A stretch of DNA of 20,643 bases from JBGOTP01 sp041476545 (GTDB taxonomy: Bacteria; Acidobacteriota; Vicinamibacteria; Vicinamibacterales; CAVVIG01), in contig JBGOTP010000046.1 in NCBI GenBank assembly GCA_041476545.1, positions 1 through 20,643 of the forward strand, given 5' to 3'. Below, one piece after another: positions 15,458 through 20,643 of this stretch. The position numbers and the translations under genes were made by a program. Below the pieces are notes generated by a model that was not told the origin of the DNA, made no database searches, and worked only from the letters and a program-made list of their open reading frames with translations. Every line of letters begins with the position of its first letter. Position 1 is the stretch's first letter.

Positions 15458-15937
15458 ATGAGAGCCGTGTGGACAGTGACGCTGATGACGATCGTGCTCG
15501 GCGCGTATCGATTGGGCGCACAAGGTGCCGCGCAGGCGCCGTCGGACGAGCACCAGAAGGCGGCGCAAGGGCTCACGTTCCAGGGCGACGTGGCGCTGTG
15601 GACGGTGGCCATCAAGCCTGACAAGACCGCGGACTTCGAGAAGGTACTGGCGAGGGCGCGTGACGCGCTGCAGAAATCAGAGAACCCGCTGCGGAAGCAG
15701 CAGGCCGCGGGCTGGCGCGTGATGAAGATGGAGAAGCCGCTGCCAGACGGCAACATCGCCTACGTGCACATCATCAGCCCGGTCGTCGCGGGCGCGGACT
15801 ACACAATTCTCAAGGCGATCTACGACGAGTTCCCGAACGAAAGTCAGCAGCTGTACGGGTTGTATCGCGATGCGTTTGCGCAGAACCTTGCCTTGGCGAC
15901 CGGTTCCATCGTGATGGACATGTCGAAGCCGCAGTAG
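15458..15937 (+). CDS. Small exported protein of unknown function
   Basis: This 159-residue protein has a signal peptide (about 1-22, MRAVWTVTLMTIVLG with cleavage around GAQG) and a mature part of about 130 residues. The mature part alternates beta-strands and amphipathic helices: FQGDVALWTVAIKPDKTADF, a KVLARARDALQKS helix, AGWRVMKMEKPLPDGNIAYV, and a final LYGLYRDAFAQNLAL helix. That order is reminiscent of the dimeric ferredoxin-like (ABM/NIPSNAP-type) fold, but I do not recognise a named family, and no catalytic residues stand out. The style is common among Acidobacteriota-like exported proteins. It is separated from the receiver-like gene by 60 bases and has its own strong GAGGAG site. 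It converges with the beta-propeller gene on the opposite strand. Confidence 0.85.
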   Translation: MRAVWTVTLMTIVLGAYRLGAQGAAQAPSDEHQKAAQGLTFQGDVALWTVAIKPDKTADFEKVLARARDALQKSENPLRKQQAAGWRVMKMEKPLPDGNIAYVHIISPVVAGADYTILKAIYDEFPNESQQLYGLYRDAFAQNLALATGSIVMDMSKPQ

Positions 15938-15979
15938 CCTCCGCCCCTCTCGTTCGTTTTCACCCGCGACGCTTGTCCC

Positions 15980-15997
15980 CGCCAGCGGGCGCTGGTG
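15980..15997. terminator. Possible bidirectional stem-loop between convergent genes
   Basis: CGCCAGCG (15980-15987) pairs with CGCTGGTG (15990-15997), with one G-T wobble and a tight loop. It lies between the ends of the small exported protein and the beta-propeller gene. No T-tract follows on either strand, so it is only a weak terminator candidate. Confidence 0.3.
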
Positions 15998-16033
15998 CGC
16001 GCAATCTCGGTCGCCGTGATTGCCCGCATATTT

Positions 16034-17038
16034 TCACCTGCCAAACACCAGCACCTTCATCGTATTCGGCGTGATCTGCGCGCGGCCGTTCGGGCCCGCC
16101 GTTCTCATCGCCACCGGCACGTACACGTTGTGCGTCGCCGCGTCGAGCCACATCGTCCGGCCGGACGGCAACGTCTTCAGGGTCTGCACCACGGTGAACT
16201 TATTCGGTGCGTCCTCGTGCGCAATCGTCAGCACGCCCGTGCCGCTCGACGCGAAGGCCAGGCCGGTCGCGGGATCGAAGCCGTTGCCGTCCACGCCGTC
16301 CCCGATGGGAAAGCTGGTAACGGTCTTGCCGCTGGTGCTGTCAGTCATCACCATCTTGCCGTCGCAGGCGCTCAGGAGCAGGTGGTTCTTCGCATCGAAG
16401 GCCAGGCCCGTCGGCCCTTCGCAGTCCGCGATCGGCCACGTCGCCACCAGCGTGTGCTTCACCGTGTCCATCACGCCGATCGCGCCCTTGTCCTCGACGT
16501 TGACGAACATGCGGTTGGCGGCGGCGTCTTCGACGGCCTCCTCGAGGTCACCGCCCACGTCGATCGTGGCGATCACCTTTCCGGTCTGCGCCTCGAACGC
16601 GGTCACCGACTTGCCGGTGTGGTTGAACGTCCAGACTTCCTTTCGCGACGGCAGGTATCGGATGCTGTCGGGATTGGCGCCGGTCATGACCGTGCCGAGC
16701 GGCTTCAACGTCTTCAGATCGATGATCGTCGAGCTGTTCGCGCGGCCGTTGCTCGTGAACCCGCGCCCGAGGTCGGACGCGATGGCGAAGCCGTGCACGC
16801 CGTTGGTATCGGGGATCTCGCCGACGACCTTCATCGTCTGCGTATCGGCCACCAGAATCTTGGTCGCATGCGACACGTAGAGACGATGCGCGGCCGAATC
16901 GACGATCAGGTAGTCCCACCCGCCCTCGCCGCCGATCATGATTTCCCCGAGCTGGTGATAGGTGTCGGCAGCCTGCGCAACCAGGCCGGCGAACGCACAC
17001 GCGGACACACAAGCGAGCACTGCAATCAACCTGCGCAT
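16034..17038 (-). CDS. Secreted YVTN/YncE-type beta-propeller protein
   Basis: This 334-residue exported protein has a signal peptide (1-23, cleavage at VAQAA) and about seven repeated blades. Each blade carries a [L/M]-Y-V-[S/N]-type strand and a T-G-K-V-I-x-T-I-like strand (for example HRLYVSHATKILVADTQT, TGKVIATIDVGG, SGKTVTSFPIGD). Such propellers bind ligands or proteins in the periplasm or at the surface. No enzymatic residue is apparent. Each blade has one D- or N-rich turn of the FDPATG/IDLKTL type. The start ATG is preceded by a GGCAGGAG site. It follows the RND pump by 36 bases and is probably the last gene of that operon. It may assist or report on efflux, but the link is by position only. 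Confidence 0.88.
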   Translation of the reverse strand: MRRLIAVLACVSACAFAGLVAQAADTYHQLGEIMIGGEGGWDYLIVDSAAHRLYVSHATKILVADTQTMKVVGEIPDTNGVHGFAIASDLGRGFTSNGRANSSTIIDLKTLKPLGTVMTGANPDSIRYLPSRKEVWTFNHTGKSVTAFEAQTGKVIATIDVGGDLEEAVEDAAANRMFVNVEDKGAIGVMDTVKHTLVATWPIADCEGPTGLAFDAKNHLLLSACDGKMVMTDSTSGKTVTSFPIGDGVDGNGFDPATGLAFASSGTGVLTIAHEDAPNKFTVVQTLKTLPSGRTMWLDAATHNVYVPVAMRTAGPNGRAQITPNTMKVLVFGR

Positions 17039-17074
17039 AAACTCCTGCCTTTCTTCGAGCGTAGAGGCCGGCCC

Positions 17075-20000
17075 TCAGGCCGCCTTTGAACGTCCGCGAC
17101 CCTTGATGGCCGCGTACAGCCCCGGCACCGCCAGCAGCGTGACCGGTGTGGACAGCGCAAGCCCGCCGATGACGGCGAGCGCAAGCGGCTTCTGCAGCTC
17201 CGCGCCGGCGCCCAGGCCGAGCGCCAGCGGCAGCAGCCCGAAGAGCGTGCAGAACGTCGTCATCAGGATCGGCCGGAGACGAATGCGTCCCGCGTGCGCA
17301 ATCGCGGTCTCGAACGGCTCGCCTTCCTCGTGCAGCTTCTCGGAGAAGTCGAGCAGCATGATCCCGTTCTTCACGACCAGGCCGACGAGCAGGATGATGC
17401 CCATCGCCGACGAGATGTTGAGATCAGTGCCCGTCAGGAGCAGCAGCAGCAGCGCTCCACCGAGCGAGAGCGGCGCCGCGAGCAGGATGAGGATCGCGGG
17501 GATCCAGGCGCGGAACTGGATCACGAGGATCGTGAAGACGAGCACCACGGCGAGCGCGAACACCATCAGCAGCTCGCGGAACGCCTGCGCCTGCGCGAGG
17601 TACTGCCCGCCGATCTCGTACGTGTAGCCGATTGGAAGCGTGAGTTTGGCGAGGTTCCCCTGGATTTCGCCGACGGCGCTCCCGAGGTCGCGCCCTTCGA
17701 GACGCCCGCTGACCACCGCCATCGGGCGCAGATTCTCACGGCGCAGCTCGCCCTGGCCGTTGGCGCGCTCCATGGTGGCGACTTCGGACACCGGAATCGG
17801 CCTGCCTTCCGGCGTGCGAATCAGCGTCTGCGGAAGGTTGTTCGGGTTGAACCGGAACGAATCTGGAAGCCGGACGCGAACCGGAACGGTGCGATCGGCC
17901 AATCGGAGATCCGTGGCGACTTCACCGAGCCAGTTGCCCGCCATCTGGTCCGAGACGTCCTGGACGCTCAGGCCGTACCGTCCCGCCGCCACCGGATCGA
18001 TGTTCCACGTGACCTCCGGGTTCCCCTGCTGCGGCCCGACGACGTCGACGACCCCCATGACCTTGTTCATCATTTCTTCGACCGGGCCGGCCAGGTCCGC
18101 CAATCGAACGGGATCGTCGCCGAAGATCTTGACCTCGATCGGCTCCGCATTGCCTTCGAGGTCGCCGAGCATGTCCTGCAGCAGCTGCACGAACTCGATG
18201 TCGACGAGAGGCGCGGCTTCCGTGGCCTTGTCGCGGACCTCGCTGATGATCTCTTCCGCCGACCGGCTCCGCTGGTTCCTCGGTTTGAGCCTCACGAGGA
18301 TGTCCCCCGTGTTCTGCGCGGTCGCGAACAGTCCGAGCTCGGAACCGGTGCGCCGCGAGTAAGACGCGACCTCGGGCGTCGCCGCGACGATCGCTTCCAT
18401 CTTCTTGACCTGGCGATCGGTTTCGGTGAGGGCGCTCCCGGCGGGCGTGATGTAGTCGAGGACGAAGCCCCCTTCGTCCGCGGCCGGGAAGAACCCGGTT
18501 CCGACCTGGTAGAACAGCACGACGGTCAGCGCCGCCAGCAGAAGCGCGACGACGATCGCGACGAGCGGGCGCCCGACCATCACTCCGAGCATCCGCTCGT
18601 ACACCCGATCGATCCGGCCGTGTGATTCGCTGGGCTTGTGGTGCGAGGCGGCCCACCGCGCCATCAGCGGCACGACGCTGATCGACAGCGCCAGCGAGAT
18701 GAGCACGGCCACCGACAGACTCAGCGACAGCGCGCGGAAGAACTGGCCGGGCACACCAGACAGCAGGCCGAGCGGCGCGAACACGACGACCGTCGTCAGC
18801 GTGGAGCTGACGAGTGGCGCCATCAGCTGCTGGACCGCGTCGACGACGCTGCTCCCGCCTTCGCCTGCGCGGCGGTGAATGTTCTCGACAACGACCACCG
18901 CGTCGTCGATGACGAGGCCGATCGCGACGGCCAGGCCGCCCATCGACATCAGGTTGATCGTCCCGCCGAACAGCCACATGAAGACGAAGGTCGGGATGAC
19001 GGCCATCGGCAGCGTCACCGCGGCGATCATCGTGAGGCGCCAATCGCGCAGGAAGACAATCAGCACGACGATCGCCAGGAAGCCGCCAATCAGGATCGCG
19101 TCGCGCACGCTTGTGATCGATTCCTCGACGAACTGCGCCAGGTCGTAGACGCGGCTCATCTTGATGCCGGCCGGCAGCGTGTTCGCGAGGCCGGCCAGGA
19201 CGCCGTCCATGCCGGCCTTGAGATCGAGGATGTTGGCGCCGATCTGCTGGGAGATGTTCATGACGACCGCATCGCGGCCGTTGCCGGTCACGAGCAGCGT
19301 GCGATCGGGGGCGCCACGCGTGACGGTGCCGAGATCCGAGATGCGGATCGTCGCGCCGTTCTTCATCTTCACCGGCGCGTTGGCGATTTCATCCGCGTTC
19401 TTCCAGAGACCGGAGGCCAGCGTCAGGTGCTGCAGACCCGATTCGGCGAAGCGTCCCACAGGGAGAATCGTGTTCTGCCTGTTGAGCGAGTCGGAGACGT
19501 CGACGACGGTCAGCCCGGCCGCCGTCAGCTTCGCGGGATCGAGGATCACTTCGATCTCTCGGGTGTCGCTCGCCTGGACCTCGATGGTTCCTGCGCCCGG
19601 CACCCGGGCCAGCTCGGGCTTGATGACAAAATTCGCGTAGTCGTACAGGTCCGGGGTCGGCAGCGAGCCCGTTACGCTGAGGATGAACACGGGGAAGATC
19701 GCCGGCGTCATCCGCTCGATCTGCAGCCCCGTGCCGGCCGGCAGGTCGCCGTTGATCTCGGCAATCCGGTTCTGCACCATCTGCAGCGCGGTGACCATGT
19801 CGGTCGAGGGATCGAACTGCGCGGAGATCTCCGCCGCGCCCCGGATGCTCCTCGACCGCACGCGGCGGACGCCCGGGACCGCCATCACGACCTGTTCGAT
19901 CGGACGGGTCACGATGAGCGACATCGACTGCGGTGGGAGCGTGCCCGAATGCGCCACGATGGCGATACGCGGGAACTGCAGCGGCGGATAGATGCTGCTC

Positions 20001-20098
20001 GGCAGTGACAGGCTGCTGACCGCACCCGCCGCCGCGAAGAGCAGCGTGAGCAGGATCACCGCGCGTGAGTGCCGCGTCGCCAGGCGAGCCGGATTCAT
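17075..20098 (-). CDS. RND efflux pump inner-membrane permease, HAE1-type
   Basis: A 1007-residue proton-driven RND pump, close to the usual 1030-1050 residues. TM1 (about residues 13-33) and a porter domain beginning SSIYPPLQFPRIAI are followed by the TM4 motif GLVIDDAVVVVENIHRR (around residue 400) with the paired aspartates of proton-coupled HAE1/AcrB pumps. Metal-type CusA pumps differ at this site. The second half repeats the fold, and GLVVKNGIMLLDFSEKL carries the conserved TM10 lysine. Near the end, RIRLRPILMTTFCTLFG matches the helix-11/12 signature. Probable substrates are hydrophobic drugs or toxins. The ATG at 20098 overlaps the adaptor stop as ATGA. No outer-membrane TolC-like gene is in the window; it may lie past the right edge or elsewhere. 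Confidence 0.94.
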   Translation of the reverse strand: MNPARLATRHSRAVILLTLLFAAAGAVSSLSLPSSIYPPLQFPRIAIVAHSGTLPPQSMSLIVTRPIEQVVMAVPGVRRVRSRSIRGAAEISAQFDPSTDMVTALQMVQNRIAEINGDLPAGTGLQIERMTPAIFPVFILSVTGSLPTPDLYDYANFVIKPELARVPGAGTIEVQASDTREIEVILDPAKLTAAGLTVVDVSDSLNRQNTILPVGRFAESGLQHLTLASGLWKNADEIANAPVKMKNGATIRISDLGTVTRGAPDRTLLVTGNGRDAVVMNISQQIGANILDLKAGMDGVLAGLANTLPAGIKMSRVYDLAQFVEESITSVRDAILIGGFLAIVVLIVFLRDWRLTMIAAVTLPMAVIPTFVFMWLFGGTINLMSMGGLAVAIGLVIDDAVVVVENIHRRAGEGGSSVVDAVQQLMAPLVSSTLTTVVVFAPLGLLSGVPGQFFRALSLSLSVAVLISLALSISVVPLMARWAASHHKPSESHGRIDRVYERMLGVMVGRPLVAIVVALLLAALTVVLFYQVGTGFFPAADEGGFVLDYITPAGSALTETDRQVKKMEAIVAATPEVASYSRRTGSELGLFATAQNTGDILVRLKPRNQRSRSAEEIISEVRDKATEAAPLVDIEFVQLLQDMLGDLEGNAEPIEVKIFGDDPVRLADLAGPVEEMMNKVMGVVDVVGPQQGNPEVTWNIDPVAAGRYGLSVQDVSDQMAGNWLGEVATDLRLADRTVPVRVRLPDSFRFNPNNLPQTLIRTPEGRPIPVSEVATMERANGQGELRRENLRPMAVVSGRLEGRDLGSAVGEIQGNLAKLTLPIGYTYEIGGQYLAQAQAFRELLMVFALAVVLVFTILVIQFRAWIPAILILLAAPLSLGGALLLLLLTGTDLNISSAMGIILLVGLVVKNGIMLLDFSEKLHEEGEPFETAIAHAGRIRLRPILMTTFCTLFGLLPLALGLGAGAELQKPLALAVIGGLALSTPVTLLAVPGLYAAIKGRGRSKAA

Positions 20099-20643
20099 TT
20101 CTGGACCTGAATGGTGCCGCCGTCAGGCAAGCCATCCTGCCCGCGGATGATGACCAGGAGGCCGGCACCGACGCCGTTCTTGATTTCCGTCAGGGCGTGC
20201 GTCGCGAACCCGAGCACGACCGGATACTTGTGCGCCCGATTGTCGGCGCCCGCGACCATCACGAAGATCTCGCCCTCTTCATACACGATGCCGACGGTCG
20301 GCACGACGACCACGTTCGGGCGCACCTCGGCGACGATGTCCACCTGGACGACCGCGCCGGCCGGCAGGTCCGTGGGCCTGGCGAATGACAGGCGGACGTC
20401 GGCGGTCGCGCTCGACGGATCCACCTGCGAGGGCTTGGTCAGGACCGTCGCCGCGACCCCGTCACCGCCCGCCGGACCGATGATGGTCGCCGTCCGCCCG
20501 ATGATGACGCGCCCGAGCGCCGCCATCGGCACCGACGCGACGACCTGCAGTTGCCTGGGATTGATCACACGCAGAATCGGGTCGCTGGCCGACGCATCCA
20601 CCATCTCACCGGGATTGTGCCAGCGCTTGACCACCACGCCGTC
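20095..20643 (-). CDS. RND efflux periplasmic adaptor (membrane fusion protein), 3' part
   Basis: The 182 visible residues are the C-terminal part of a HlyD/AcrA-type adaptor. The lipoyl-domain end is recognisable as DGVVVKRWHNPGEMVDASAS, followed by beta-barrel strands (LQVVASVPMAALGRVIIG, PAGAVVQVDIVAEV) and the membrane-proximal domain ending GTIQVQK. It bridges the pump and an outer-membrane channel. The open frame continues past the right edge, so the lipoyl and coiled-coil parts and any lipoprotein signal are not seen. The first in-window GTG is not the true start. Its stop overlaps the pump start (ATGA), showing translational coupling. The order adaptor then pump is the usual RND operon order. 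Confidence 0.9.
   Translation of the reverse strand, partial: DGVVVKRWHNPGEMVDASASDPILRVINPRQLQVVASVPMAALGRVIIGRTATIIGPAGGDGVAATVLTKPSQVDPSSATADVRLSFARPTDLPAGAVVQVDIVAEVRPNVVVVPTVGIVYEEGEIFVMVAGADNRAHKYPVVLGFATHALTEIKNGVGAGLLVIIRGQDGLPDGGTIQVQK

Noticed and set aside
18638..20008. A 456-codon plus-strand frame opposite the RND pump
   Set aside because: Rich in His/Asp/Arg with no domain; shadow of the pump. The same applies to 17294-18625.
1..20643. CRISPR, tRNA, rRNA, transposase or phage genes
   Set aside because: I looked on both strands for direct repeat arrays, cloverleaf-like sequence and transposase motifs and found nothing to report; this was by eye, so short or divergent items could be missed.

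Overview
The window comes from a GC-rich bacterium with dense gene packing. The best guess is Acidobacteriota, perhaps a Vicinamibacteria-like lineage. The guess rests on a roughly 980-residue Oar-like TonB-dependent receptor with an N-terminal carboxypeptidase-regulatory-like domain, on a lineage-typical style of small exported proteins, and on the general gene style. There is no rRNA, tRNA or other marker here to confirm it. I saw no tRNA, rRNA, CRISPR array, insertion sequence, prophage or attachment site. No gap between genes exceeds about 190 bases.

Layout. (1) Positions 1-2267, minus strand: a GT-C-like polytopic membrane protein followed after 19 bases by the start of a YeeE/YedE-type membrane protein that runs off the left edge. 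(2) Positions 2457-5405, plus strand: the outer-membrane receptor, followed by a strong stem-loop terminator at 5434-5462. (3) Positions 5562-7771, plus strand: two tandem paralogous secreted proteins with a sialidase-type Asp-box and a conserved cysteine pair, joined by a GTGA stop/start overlap. (4) Positions 14704-7773, minus strand: an operon-like run of sensor histidine kinase, NarL-type response regulator, membrane-anchored HtrA-like pseudoprotease with two PDZ domains, truncated cation:proton antiporter, 5'-truncated trehalose-6-phosphate phosphatase (OtsB) and trehalose synthase (TreS). (5) Positions 14867-15937, plus strand: a degenerate receiver-like protein divergent from the kinase, then a small exported protein. 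(6) Positions 20643-16034, minus strand: an RND efflux adaptor (cut by the right edge), its HAE1-type pump and a secreted YVTN-type beta-propeller.

How the genes may work together. The kinase/regulator pair heads a run whose downstream genes (HtrA-like, ion antiporter, trehalose enzymes) suggest an envelope, osmotic or desiccation stress response; this is inference from gene order. The most concrete oddity is at about 10035-10045. There the C-terminal end of the antiporter is lost, and the sequence passes directly, out of frame, into an OtsB lacking its N-terminal catalytic DxDGT segment. This looks like a deletion junction or an assembly join. The other items worth a second look are the Asp-box pair, the catalytically dead HtrA homologue and the degenerate receiver opposite the kinase. 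I do not see a clear-cut new defence or mobile system.
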